A stretch of 64,000 nucleotides of DNA, from the NCBI RefSeq assembly GCF_016862375.1, contig NZ_BOMV01000100.1:16650-80649 (forward strand), written 5' to 3'. Source of the stretch: Paractinoplanes rishiriensis (lineage in GTDB: Bacteria > Actinomycetota > Actinomycetes > Mycobacteriales > Micromonosporaceae). Below are positions 16,426-24,588 of this stretch, one piece after another. The notes below the pieces were generated by a model, which was not told the origin of the DNA, did not search any database, and saw only the letters and a list, made by a program, of their open reading frames with translations. Numbering within the stretch: position 1 is the stretch's first letter; each line of letters begins with the position of its first letter. The position numbers and the translations under genes were made by a program.

Positions 16426-16842
16426 TCAGCGGAAGAACCCCCGGACCGGCGGGATGTAACCCGGCGCCCAGAACGGCGAGTAACCGTAATACCCGTAAAG
16501 ATCGTTGAAGTAGGCGTCCCGCTCGATGAGCTCGGGGTCGTATGCCGGCGCCTCGGCCACCTGCGTCCGGGACCGATCGATTCCCACCTCGTCGTCGGTG
16601 ATCCGTTCCACCGCCTCCACCGGGATGAACAACGGCGTGGCACCGATACCGAACAACCCGCCGTGCTCGACGCGAAGCAGCCGTACCTTCCGATGCTCCG
16701 AGTCGATCAGCAGGTCGTCGACCTTGCCGATCTCGTGACCGTCGCGGTCCAGGACCTTCCGTCCGCGGATGTCCTGCTGCGGATCGGCCACCATCTGGCC
16801 GCTGTCACCCAATCGCATCAGGGTGCTGATTCCCGTGTCCAT
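16426..16842 (-). CDS. PRC-barrel domain protein with Tyr/Pro-rich tail
   Basis: A 138-residue protein. Residues ~25-100 are a PRC-barrel (DIRGRKVLDRDGHEIGKVDDLLIDSEHRKVR as the family opening, then GATPLFIPVEAVERI). The tail is Tyr/Pro/Gly rich (YGYYGYSPFWAPGY). PRC-barrel proteins of this kind are abundant in stress loci and may bind RNA or scaffold membranes; function unknown. An inverted repeat, TACGGTT-N6-AACCGTA, lies 50-70 bases upstream and is a candidate operator. Confidence 0.82.
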   Translation of the reverse strand: MDTGISTLMRLGDSGQMVADPQQDIRGRKVLDRDGHEIGKVDDLLIDSEHRKVRLLRVEHGGLFGIGATPLFIPVEAVERITDDEVGIDRSRTQVAEAPAYDPELIERDAYFNDLYGYYGYSPFWAPGYIPPVRGFFR

Positions 16843-16892
16843 GGTAAGCCTCCTCGACCGGCCGAAGGCCGGAAAGGTTCTCGCATGCCAGT

Positions 16893-16912
16893 TACGGTTT
16901 CCGTCAACCGTA
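16893..16912. promoter_or_regulatory. Palindrome upstream of the PRC-barrel gene
   Basis: TACGGTT-tccgtc-AACCGTA, a perfect seven-base inverted repeat with a six-base spacer. A TTGACG sequence overlaps it on the minus strand. A candidate operator; the binding protein is unknown. Confidence 0.45.
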
Positions 16913-16994
16913 CGGGCGACCGACAGCAGAACTCCGACAGAAATTGCTCATTCCCATGACGGACGTGTCGACCGTGGCTGGACAGGTGGTCCGG

Positions 16995-18788
16995 TCAGCG
17001 CCCGGTGTCGGCGTCGGTCTTCGTGGCACTCCCGCTGAGCAACCGGGCCGAGTTGACCAAACCTACGTGGCTGAACGCCTGAGGTGTGTTGCCCAATTGC
17101 CGGCCGCCCACCGGGTCGTACTCCTCCGCCAGCAGCCCGACGTCGTTGCGCAACTCGAGCAGCCTCTCGAAAAACGCGACCGCCTCCGCCCGCCGACCGG
17201 TCTCGTACAGCGCATCAACCAGCCAGAAGCTGCATGCGAGGAAGGAACCCTCACCGCCGGGAAGTCCGTCGATCCCCTCCGCGTCGGGCCGGTACCGGAG
17301 AACCAGACCATCCCGGCACAGCTCCTTCTGCACTGCCGCAACGGTACCGGCCACCCGGGGGTCGGTGGCAGGCAGGAACCCGACTCTGGGAATGAGTAGC
17401 AGAGCGGCGTCGAGTTCACCGATTCCATACGCCTGGGTGAAGGTGTTGCGTTCGTGATCGAAGCCTCGGGCACAGACTTCGGCATGTATCTCGTCGCGCA
17501 TCGCGCGCCACCGGTCCACCGGCCCGTCCAGGCCCTGCCGCGTTACCGACACAACCGCCCGGTCGAATCCCGCCCATGCCATGACCTTGGAGTGGACGAA
17601 GTTGCGGCGTGGTCCCCTGACCTCCCACAGACCGTTGTCCGGCTGCCGCCAGCCGCCTTCCAGGTAGTCCAGCAGGGCCTTCTGCAAATCCCAGGCAGCG
17701 TCCGTCGCCACGATGCCAGCCTGCCGGGACAGGTGCAGCCCTTCAAGCACTTCTCCCCATACATCCAGCTGGAGCTGACCGGCCGCGGCGTTGCCGATCC
17801 GGACCGGGCCGGAGCCCTGATAGCCGTCCAGCCAGTCCACGGTGTACTCCGGTAGGCGGCGCGAACCATCCGAGCCGTACATGATCTGCAGATCGGACGG
17901 ATCGCCGGCGACCGCCCGCAGCAACCACTCGCGCCACGCTCGCGCCTCGTCCAGGTAACCGGTGCCGAGCAACGCCTGCAGGGTGAACGTGGCGTCGCGC
18001 AGCCAGCAATACCGGTAGTCCCAGTTCCGCGTCCCGCCCAGCTGTTCGGGCAGCGAGGTGGTTGCTGCGGCGACGATGCCGCCGGTCGGCGCGTAGGTCA
18101 GAGCCTTGAGCGTGAGCAGCGAGCGGCGTACAGCTTCCGGCCATCGGCCGGTGTAGTCGCATCGGTTGATCCAAGTCCGCCAGAACCGATGTGTCTGGTC
18201 GAGTGCACGATACGGGTCGACCGGCTGCGGTCGTGGCAGGTGCGATCGTTGATAAGTAAGGACGAAGGGAACCTGCTGGCCGGCGCGCACGGTGAAGTCG
18301 GCCACCGTCGCGTGGTCGGCCGCCCGCACCGGCACCTCGGTTCGTAGCCAGGCCGCGTCCGGTCCGGCCACTGCGCCGACGTCAGCCTCGTGGCGCGTAA
18401 CCCACGGCAGCACATGGCCGTAGTCGAAGCGCAGTGCCAGTTCCATCCGCACCGGCACTCTGCCGGACAGTCCTTCGACGATCCGGACAACGTCGGCAGC
18501 CTCACCCCGCGGCGGCATGCAGTCGACCAGCCGGACGGAGCCGTCCACCGTGTCCCACTCGGTTTCCAGAATGAGGGTGTCGTCCCGGTACCGGCGGCTT
18601 GTGGCTCGGCCGCCGACGGCCGGTGCGATCCGCCAGTACCCGGCGGACTCGTTGTGCAGGAGAGCGGCGAAGCAGGAGGGCGAATCGAAACTGGGCAGGC
18701 ACATCCAGTCGATGGAGCCGTCCCGGCTGACCAGCGCAGCCGTGTGCAGGTCGCCGATCAGGGCGTAGTCCTCGATGAGCCCGGGCAC
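16995..18788 (-). CDS. Glycoside hydrolase family 15 (trehalase/glucoamylase type)
   Basis: A 597-residue cytosolic enzyme with the usual layout: N-terminal beta-sandwich (IEDYALIGDLHTAALVSRDG, SIDWMCLPSFDSPSCFAALL) and a catalytic (alpha/alpha)6 barrel from ~residue 210 with RNWDYRYCWLRDATFTLQAL. The presumed catalytic acid lies in NGLWEVRG and the base in LAEEYDP, followed by LGNTPQAFSHVGLV. Mycobacterial homologues of this length hydrolyse trehalose. A class A promoter 32 bases upstream of ATG 18788 and a CAGGAGG ribosome site fix the start. With trehalose as a stress solute, recycling after stress is a reasonable inferred role. Confidence 0.9.
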   Translation of the reverse strand: MPGLIEDYALIGDLHTAALVSRDGSIDWMCLPSFDSPSCFAALLHNESAGYWRIAPAVGGRATSRRYRDDTLILETEWDTVDGSVRLVDCMPPRGEAADVVRIVEGLSGRVPVRMELALRFDYGHVLPWVTRHEADVGAVAGPDAAWLRTEVPVRAADHATVADFTVRAGQQVPFVLTYQRSHLPRPQPVDPYRALDQTHRFWRTWINRCDYTGRWPEAVRRSLLTLKALTYAPTGGIVAAATTSLPEQLGGTRNWDYRYCWLRDATFTLQALLGTGYLDEARAWREWLLRAVAGDPSDLQIMYGSDGSRRLPEYTVDWLDGYQGSGPVRIGNAAAGQLQLDVWGEVLEGLHLSRQAGIVATDAAWDLQKALLDYLEGGWRQPDNGLWEVRGPRRNFVHSKVMAWAGFDRAVVSVTRQGLDGPVDRWRAMRDEIHAEVCARGFDHERNTFTQAYGIGELDAALLLIPRVGFLPATDPRVAGTVAAVQKELCRDGLVLRYRPDAEGIDGLPGGEGSFLACSFWLVDALYETGRRAEAVAFFERLLELRNDVGLLAEEYDPVGGRQLGNTPQAFSHVGLVNSARLLSGSATKTDADTGR

Positions 18789-18819
18789 GGCGACCTCCTG
18801 TCAGGTTGACCGGCCTCGC

Positions 18820-18844
18820 CTACCCGCCGCGAAGGTCCGCAAAC
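18820..18844 (-). promoter_or_regulatory. Class A promoter of the GH15 gene
   Basis: On the minus strand GTTT (18844-18841), 15 bases, GGGTAG (18825-18820). Predicted start near 18813, giving a ~25-base leader. Confidence 0.78.
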
Positions 18845-18965
18845 GACCGATGCGGCCGCCGATGCACGTGAGCGCAAAAGTGTCACGCAACCGTGGTGCC
18901 TCTGCCGATTCGCCGTCATACGTCCGGCCGAGGTTGGCGGGAGGCCCTCGAGAGGGAGAGTCCCG

Positions 18966-19868
18966 ATGACGAACACCATCGAGGTTGCGGATCTGCACAA
19001 GCACTATGGCAAGGTACGCGCCGTCGACGGGGTGTCATTCGAGGTCGCCGACGGCGAGTTCTTCGGAATCCTGGGACCTAACGGCGCCGGCAAGACGACC
19101 GCGCTGGAGGTCGTGGAGGGACTACGCGAGCCGGACTCCGGCACGGTGACCGTGCTCGGCGAACGGCCGTGGCCCCGCAATCCCGCGCTGCTGCCCCGGA
19201 TCGGGGTCCAACTACAGGCCAGCTCGTTCTTCGAACGTCTGACCGCCCGCGAACAGATCCGCACGTTCGCCTCGCTGTACGGCGTGCCCGCCACGCAGGC
19301 CGACCACTGGCTCGCCGTCGTCGGGCTGGAGGATGCCGCCGGGCAGCCGAACGAACGGCTGTCCGGCGGCCAGCAACAGCGTCTCTCCATAGCGTGCGCT
19401 CTCGCCCACGGCCCCGACCTGGTGTTCCTGGACGAGCCCACATCGGGCCTCGACCCGCAGGCGCGACGCAACCTCTGGGATGTGCTACGGGAGATCAACC
19501 GGCAGGGCCGGACGGTCGTGCTCACCACCCACTACATGGACGAGGCGGAGGCCCTCTGCGACCGCGTCGCCGTCATGGATCAAGGCCGGATTCTCGGCGC
19601 CGGCGCCCCGGCCGCCCTCGTCCGCGGTCTGGACACGCCGACCCGGATCTCGATCGAGAGCGGCGTTGTGCCGCTCGATGAGGTGCGCCGATTCGCCGGC
19701 AGCGCGGAGGTCACCGACGACGGCGTCACCGTCAGCATTTCCACCCGGGCGCCGGGACCGGTACTCGCCGCCCTTGCCGGGCGCGACGCGCTGCACGGGC
19801 TGTCCGTGCGCGCCGCCACGCTGGAGGACGTCTTTCTCGAGCTGACCGGACGGGAGTACCGCGAATGA
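18966..19868 (+). CDS. ABC exporter ATPase
   Basis: A 300-residue ATPase of the DrrA/CcmA-like type: Walker A GPNGAGKTTAL (~residue 38), Q-loop VQLQASSFFERLTAREQ, signature RLSGGQQQRLSIA, Walker B LVFLDEPTSGLDP and switch His in VVLTTHYMDEAEAL. The C-terminal ~80 residues are the usual accessory domain. It overlaps the permease gene by 4 bases. Substrate unknown; exporters of this class move lipids, drugs or antibiotics. Confidence 0.93.
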   Translation: MTNTIEVADLHKHYGKVRAVDGVSFEVADGEFFGILGPNGAGKTTALEVVEGLREPDSGTVTVLGERPWPRNPALLPRIGVQLQASSFFERLTAREQIRTFASLYGVPATQADHWLAVVGLEDAAGQPNERLSGGQQQRLSIACALAHGPDLVFLDEPTSGLDPQARRNLWDVLREINRQGRTVVLTTHYMDEAEALCDRVAVMDQGRILGAGAPAALVRGLDTPTRISIESGVVPLDEVRRFAGSAEVTDDGVTVSISTRAPGPVLAALAGRDALHGLSVRAATLEDVFLELTGREYRE

Positions 19869-20932
19869 CCGGCTTCCGCTCCCTCTCCAGGGCCATGGCG
19901 CTGGGCTTCGTGCGTGACCGCACCAGCGTCTTCTTCATCGTGCTGTTCCCGCTGATGTTCCTGTTGCTGTTCGGCGGTCTCTTCCGTGAACAGGGCACCG
20001 ACCGCTTCACCGTGTTGCAGATCGGGACCGTTCCCGTCTTCGACCAACTGTCCCCCGGCGCCCGGGCGGCGCTCGGCGAAACGATCGACCTCCAACGCGC
20101 CGATGGCCGGGCCGCGGCGCTGCGCCAGGTGCGCGAAGACGACGCCGCCGCGGCGGTCGAGCAGCGCGGCACCGACCTCATCGTGCACTACTCCGCCGCC
20201 GACCGGGTGGAGTCCGGCACCGTGCAGGGCGTCATGCAGGCCTTCATCCAGCAGGCCAACCTGGCCTCCGCCGGGGTGACGACGCCCCGATACGCGCTCA
20301 TCGCCGAACCGGTCGAGGACGAGTCGCTCGAGCCGATCCAATACCTGACTCCCGGCCTGCTCGGCTGGGCCATCGCGGCCGGCGCCACCTTCGGGGCCGC
20401 ACTGACCCTGGTGTCCTGGCGGCAGAAGAAGATCCTGCGCCGACTGCAATTGGCGCCGATCTCGCTGTCCGCTGTGGTAGGCGCCCGGGTAGGGGTGAGC
20501 ATCGGTGTGGCCCTGGTGCAGACCGCCATTTTCGTCGGCGTCGCACTCCTGCCGTACTTCGGGCTCCAACTGTCGGACTACTGGTGGATGGCCGTTCCTC
20601 TGGTTGTCGCGGGCACGCTGGCGTTCCTCGCCATCGGCCTGCTCGCCGGCGCGGCCGCGAAGACGCCCGAGGCGGCCAGCGCGATCGCCAACCTCATCGT
20701 GCTGCCGATGGCGTTCCTGTCCGGAGCCTTCTTCCCGCTCGACCTGGCACCCGGCTGGATCCGCGCGGTAAGCAACGCGTTTCCGCTCAAACATCTCGTG
20801 GACGCCATGCAGGCGGTCATGGTCCGCGGAGAAGGCCCGGCGGCCGTGCTGCCCGCTTTGGGGATCCTGCTCGCGTTCACGATCGTCGTCACCGCGCTCT
20901 CGGTTCGCCTCTTCCGCTGGGATGACACGTGA
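19865..20932 (+). CDS. ABC-2 type exporter permease
   Basis: A 355-residue permease: one N-terminal helix (VFFIVLFPLMFLLLFGGLF), a ~130-residue extracellular loop, then five helices (from YLTPGLLGWAIAAGATFGAAL) with the ABC-2 motif LSGAFFPLDLAPGWIRAVSNAFPLKHLVDAM. It partners the ATPase it overlaps. The next gene, a K+ channel, also overlaps by 4 bases, so at least three genes form one transcript. Confidence 0.92.
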   Translation: MTGFRSLSRAMALGFVRDRTSVFFIVLFPLMFLLLFGGLFREQGTDRFTVLQIGTVPVFDQLSPGARAALGETIDLQRADGRAAALRQVREDDAAAAVEQRGTDLIVHYSAADRVESGTVQGVMQAFIQQANLASAGVTTPRYALIAEPVEDESLEPIQYLTPGLLGWAIAAGATFGAALTLVSWRQKKILRRLQLAPISLSAVVGARVGVSIGVALVQTAIFVGVALLPYFGLQLSDYWWMAVPLVVAGTLAFLAIGLLAGAAAKTPEAASAIANLIVLPMAFLSGAFFPLDLAPGWIRAVSNAFPLKHLVDAMQAVMVRGEGPAAVLPALGILLAFTIVVTALSVRLFRWDDT

Positions 20933-21732
20933 CCCAGCGCGCAGCGCCGTGCGGCATGCTATCGATCATGAGTAGGGATTCGGGTGATCGGCTGGGGCGC
21001 TGGGAACGTCGCACCGCGGGCGTTCTGACGGCCCTCGCGGTTGTGTTCATCATCGTTTACGCCGTGCCGATTCTGTGGCCAGCCGTCGATGACGGCTGGC
21101 GCCGCGCGTGTGAGATCACGAACGTGACCATTTGGGTGGTTTTTGTCGGTGACTACCTGTGGCGGTTCTGGCTCAGCACGGCGCGCTGGGCATTTGTCCG
21201 CTCGCACATCTTCGACCTCGTCGTTCTGTTGTTACCGTTGCTGCGCCCGTTGCGGATGCTGCGTCTGGTCACCGCGCTCTTGGTGCTCAACCGCAGGACT
21301 GAGACGTGGAGCCGGGGCCGGCTGGCGCTTTACGTCGGGGGCACGACTGTGCTTCTGGTCCTGGTGGGCGCGCTCGCGATCCTCGATGCCGAGCGCACCA
21401 GCCCGGACGGCAACATTCGTGACTATCCGCAGGCGTTGTGGTGGGCAATCGTCACCATCACCACGGTCGGATACGGAGACTTCTATCCGACCACCCTGCC
21501 GGGGCGCCTGGTCGCGCTCGGGCTCATGATCGGCGGAATCGGGTTGATCGGTTTCGTGACGGGTTCGCTGGCGACGTGGATCGTTGAGCGGATCTCCACT
21601 TCCGAGCGTCCGTCGGAGGCGACCAAGGAGGACATCGCGTCGATCCTGGACGAGATCTCACGCCTGCGGTCCGAGGTCGCCGCGTTACGATCCGGGCGCG
21701 GCCCAGACGGGCACGGTGATGCGCCGCCGTGA
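20929..21732 (+). CDS. Voltage-gated-like potassium channel
   Basis: A 267-residue channel with four predicted helices before the pore and an S4-like segment LLRPLRMLRLVTALLVLNRR carrying regularly spaced Arg. The selectivity filter is TTVGYGDFYP near residue 185, followed by the inner helix. The C-terminus is a coiled-coil-like segment (SEATKEDIASILDEISRLRSEVAAL). GTG 20929 overlaps the previous stop; ATG 20968 (MSRDSGDRLG) is a plausible alternative start. Part of the ABC-exporter transcript. Confidence 0.88.
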   Translation: MTQRAAPCGMLSIMSRDSGDRLGRWERRTAGVLTALAVVFIIVYAVPILWPAVDDGWRRACEITNVTIWVVFVGDYLWRFWLSTARWAFVRSHIFDLVVLLLPLLRPLRMLRLVTALLVLNRRTETWSRGRLALYVGGTTVLLVLVGALAILDAERTSPDGNIRDYPQALWWAIVTITTVGYGDFYPTTLPGRLVALGLMIGGIGLIGFVTGSLATWIVERISTSERPSEATKEDIASILDEISRLRSEVAALRSGRGPDGHGDAPP

Positions 21733-22784
21733 GCTGTCGGGCACTTGGCCGGCGGGTTTGTGCGCAACGGTCCGGGGGTAGCCGGCACGCATCGAGGATT
21801 CGTACTGAGGCGTGGAAGTCGGCACTCGAGCGGCTCTCCGGCTGCTTCGGCCGCCGGACCCGCCGGGCCGGCTCGCTGGCGGCCCGGACGGCTCGGCAGT
21901 CGTTACGCGACCGGGTGCACGGGCTGGCTGCGGAAGCCAGCTTCTGGACCATGCTGTCCCTGCCACCCCTGCTGCTTGCCCTGCTTGCACTCGTCGGACA
22001 GGTCGGCGCCGTCGTCGGTGCCGACTTCTCGGACCGGGTGGCGACCACCCTGCTGGACTGGGCCAGCCGGATCTTCACGGAACGCACCATTGACGAGGCG
22101 GTCCGGCCGCTGATCGTGACCACCCTCCGCGAGGGCGACTCCGGCGTGCTATCGATCAGCTTGCTGCTCGCGCTGTGGAGCGGATCGGCGGCGATGAGCA
22201 ACTACGTCTCGGCGATCACGCTGGCCTATGACCTTGACGGCCTGCGCAGCTTCTGGCGTACCCGCCTGCTCAGCCTGGGCCTCTACCTGGCGGCACTGGT
22301 CGCCGGCGCGGTCCTGCTGCCGACGCTGGTGCTCGGCCCCGGCATCCTGGCCGGCCTGCTTGCCCGGGCGCCCGGACCCGACCTGGCATGGCTGGTCGAG
22401 GCGGGCTACTGGCCAACGGTGTCGCTGCTGTCGCTGGCCGCCCTCACGTCGCTGTACCACGTTGCGGTGCCGGTGCGTACCAGGTGGCGCAGAGACCTGC
22501 CCGGTGCCGTGCTGGCGCTGTTGCTGTGGATCTCCGGGAGCCTGGTCCTGCGAATCTACCTCGAGTCCGGCCTGCGCAGCGATTCCGGACCGGTCGGCGC
22601 GCCCATCGCGATCCTGGTCTTTTTCTTCGTCACCGCGGTTGCCGTGCTGCTCGGTGCCGAGCTCAACGCGGCCATCGACGACATGTGGCCGGACAGGTCC
22701 ACCGAGAAGGGGCGCCGCGATGCCGCCATCGAGCGTCGACGCGCCGGTCAGGGCGACCGTCCGCGGCGGGACGGGCCTCGGTGA
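21729..22784 (+). CDS. YihY/UPF0761 family membrane protein (complete copy)
   Basis: A 351-residue member of the YihY family (once called RNase BN, not actually a nuclease). It has the N-terminal amphipathic segment and LAAEASFWTMLSLPPLLLAL, then LLLALWSGSAAMSNYVSAI, and four further helices, ending with a charged tail. Start uncertain: GTG 21729 overlaps the channel stop, but a class A promoter (21756-21781) lies inside this stretch, so in stress a shorter form might be made; GTG 21915 is the next clear in-frame start. A truncated homologue lies at 44801-45472. Confidence 0.82.
   Translation: MSCRALGRRVCAQRSGGSRHASRIRTEAWKSALERLSGCFGRRTRRAGSLAARTARQSLRDRVHGLAAEASFWTMLSLPPLLLALLALVGQVGAVVGADFSDRVATTLLDWASRIFTERTIDEAVRPLIVTTLREGDSGVLSISLLLALWSGSAAMSNYVSAITLAYDLDGLRSFWRTRLLSLGLYLAALVAGAVLLPTLVLGPGILAGLLARAPGPDLAWLVEAGYWPTVSLLSLAALTSLYHVAVPVRTRWRRDLPGAVLALLLWISGSLVLRIYLESGLRSDSGPVGAPIAILVFFFVTAVAVLLGAELNAAIDDMWPDRSTEKGRRDAAIERRRAGQGDRPRRDGPR
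21756..21781 (+). promoter_or_regulatory. Class A promoter inside the 5' end of the YihY gene
   Basis: GTTT (21756-21759), 16 bases, GGGTAG (21776-21781). It lies within the accepted spacing range and suggests separate stress transcription of the YihY gene. Confidence 0.5.
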
Positions 22785-22790
22785 ACTCCG

Positions 22791-22815
22791 GTTTCGGGCG
22801 GCGGGACGCGGGTAG
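22791..22815 (+). promoter_or_regulatory. Class A promoter of a small PRC-barrel-like gene
   Basis: GTTT (22791-22794), 15 bases, GGGTAG (22810-22815), 46 bases before ATG 22861. Confidence 0.78.
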
Positions 22816-22860
22816 GTCCGGGGTCTGCCCGACAGTCGCGCAGCACAGAAGGGGAGATCG

Positions 22861-23199
22861 ATGAATGACCGGACCGGCGGGCCCGGCCGCCCGATCACGA
22901 AGGTCCGCGCCGGGATGCGTGTCCTGGACGTGGAAGGGGAGATTGTCGGCCGGGTAACCCACGTCGCCACCGGCGACCGCCCGGCGACCCACGGCTGGGC
23001 CGTGCAGGCGTTCGGCGCAGAGGCATCCGCCGTTACCTGCGGACCGGCCGAGCGGCTGATGTCGGGCGGCTTTCTGAAGGTGTTCGGGACCGGGCTACAC
23101 GGCGTGGACAGCTATGTGGCGGCGGATCAGATCTCCGAAGTCGATGACCTGACCGTCCTGCTCCGGGTCGGCAGGGACGAACTGATCGTCCAGCAATGA
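22861..23199 (+). CDS. PRC-barrel-like small protein
   Basis: A 112-residue protein. KVRAGMRVLDVEGEIVGRVTHV is a PRC-barrel-like opening, and the tail SYVAADQISEVDDLTVLLRVGRDEL carries the last strands. No membrane segment. Start at ATG 22861 behind AGAAGGGGAGATCG. The promoter is a perfect class A match. Function unknown; third PRC-type protein in the window with those at 16.4 and 46.3 kb. Confidence 0.7.
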   Translation: MNDRTGGPGRPITKVRAGMRVLDVEGEIVGRVTHVATGDRPATHGWAVQAFGAEASAVTCGPAERLMSGGFLKVFGTGLHGVDSYVAADQISEVDDLTVLLRVGRDELIVQQ

Positions 23200-23237
23200 C
23201 CGCCTGACCCTCGGCCGCACGTTGACCCGACGCATCC

Positions 23238-23759
23238 TCAGCGGTCGATGTCGGCGTTCACCCTCGCCGCCGCTTCCGCCGCCGACTCCGCTTCCCGGGG
23301 CACGGTTGCGCCGGAGTTCCGCCGGACGAATGGCAGGATCGTCCACCAGGCCAGGAACCAAACCGCGACCACCGCGCTCAGCGTCACCGCCGTCCAGCGG
23401 CTCATCAGCACGTCGGCAACCAGAAGGACCGAAGCCACCATCGAGATCAGCAGGCAGGCCAGACCGGCTATGGCCAGGCGATGCGCGAAACGCACCAGTT
23501 CCGGCTTACGTCCACGGCGGAACAGGAACCGATGGAACGCCACCGGCGCGATGATCGCACCACTGGCGAACGCCGCGGCCAGCAGCGCCACCAGGTAGAT
23601 GCCACGTTGCACCTCGGTCACCCGTTCGAAGTTCGCGGCGAATGGCAACATCAACAGGAACGCGAATAGGACCTGCACCCCGATCTGCGAGACCCGTAGT
23701 TCCTGCAGGAGATCCGTGAAGTTGCGTTCCCACCGTTGCTTCTCGGTCTCGTCGGCCAT
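23238..23759 (-). CDS. DUF6328-type membrane protein
   Basis: A 173-residue protein with the family opening NFTDLLQELRVSQIGVQVLFAFLL, four predicted helices, the cytoplasmic FHRFLFRRGRKPELVRFAHR loop and an acidic, Ala-rich tail. ATG 23759 is chosen over an upstream in-frame ATG because the family starts here and it abuts the SPW gene stop by one base. It is the last gene of a three-gene unit (24325 down to 23238) headed by a class B box. Confidence 0.8.
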   Translation of the reverse strand: MADETEKQRWERNFTDLLQELRVSQIGVQVLFAFLLMLPFAANFERVTEVQRGIYLVALLAAAFASGAIIAPVAFHRFLFRRGRKPELVRFAHRLAIAGLACLLISMVASVLLVADVLMSRWTAVTLSAVVAVWFLAWWTILPFVRRNSGATVPREAESAAEAAARVNADIDR

Positions 23760-23760
23760 G

Positions 23761-24174
23761 TCAGCCCCGTCGCCCGGCAACGTCGGCCGGCGGTGGCTTG
23801 CCCGTGGACAGCCAGCTCACCCCGGCGAGCATCATGACGACGGTGCCGAGTGTCACGTCGTGCCAGGCCGGTCCCGCAGCGGTGTGATATCCGAGAACGA
23901 ACGGGCTCGTGATCAACCACGCGCCAATCCCGACGTTGATCAGGCTCAGCGGCGTGGTTGTGGCCGGTCGGGCGGTCCGGACAGCCGCGAATGTCGTCAT
24001 CACCACACCGGAGATGATCTTGCTCCAGCTCGAGGCGACTCCGCCGTCCAGCACGAATCCCGCTGCGGTCAGCCACAGGCCGGCCGCAGCGACGAGAACA
24101 CTGGGTCGATAAACGATTCCGGACAACGCGGACCGGGGAACGCTGCCCGGTGGACAGCGCAGCTCACCGGTCAC
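23761..24174 (-). CDS. SPW-repeat membrane protein (second copy)
   Basis: A 137-residue protein with two SPW-like repeats (AAGLWLTAAGFVLDGG and GIGAWLITSPFVLGYHTA) and paired second helices IISGVVMTTFAAVRTA and LGTVVMMLAGVSWLS. The core resembles the 11279-11788 protein, including PLSLIN just before the second repeat in both. It overlaps the small membrane-protein gene upstream by 11 bases and runs directly into the DUF6328 gene. Start at ATG 24174; a later start is possible. Confidence 0.8.
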   Translation of the reverse strand: MTGELRCPPGSVPRSALSGIVYRPSVLVAAAGLWLTAAGFVLDGGVASSWSKIISGVVMTTFAAVRTARPATTTPLSLINVGIGAWLITSPFVLGYHTAAGPAWHDVTLGTVVMMLAGVSWLSTGKPPPADVAGRRG

Positions 24175-24325
24175 GACGGGCCCTCGGCGCGATCAGGACC
24201 GCCAGGACGACCGCGAGGGCCAACACCGCCGCGCCGGAGATCATCAGCCAGACCGTGGAGTACAGAATGCCGAGAGCGAGCATGATGCTGCCCGCCGCGG
24301 CAAGCACAGCCAGGAAGTTACTCAT
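24164..24325 (-). CDS. Small two-helix membrane protein (53 aa)
   Basis: A 53-residue protein: MSNFLAVLAAAGSIMLALGI, a second helix (ISGAAVLALAVVLAVLIA) and a basic end PRARRDR. An excellent ribosome site GAGGAGGAGAC precedes ATG 24325. It resembles the protein at 14857-15021. First gene of a unit with SPW and DUF6328 genes; the class B box is 84 bases upstream. Confidence 0.7.
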   Translation of the reverse strand: MSNFLAVLAAAGSIMLALGILYSTVWLMISGAAVLALAVVLAVLIAPRARRDR

Positions 24326-24408
24326 CGTCTCCTCCTCCCGGTCACACGGGTCACCAGGGATCCAGCACCAACGATCCCCGGCCGGCATGGCGGGCTCCCG
24401 GCGGCCGG

Positions 24409-24424
24409 ATGACACCTCCGTGAC
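24409..24424 (-). promoter_or_regulatory. Class B box of the SPW/DUF6328 operon
   Basis: On the minus strand GTCAC-ggaggt-GTCAT, both half-sites perfect, 84 bases from ATG 24325, with core CGGGAGCCCGCCATG eight bases on. Confidence 0.68.
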
Positions 24425-24588
24425 AGCCGCACCTGACTGATGGACGTCGCTTGTTGCGAAATACCGGCCGTTCGCCGTCGGTTCGTCGACGACCACGCTC
24501 GCCGCGCATGACCACCCAAGGAGCGGGTTCACAGTGCTGTGACGCCGTCGCCGGCCGCGGCGGCGCACGCATCGGAGCGGAGGCTGAC

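Noticed and set aside
18881..18896. GTCAC-gcaacc-GTGGT before the ABC exporter
   Set aside because: The second half-site has two mismatches and the core is absent.
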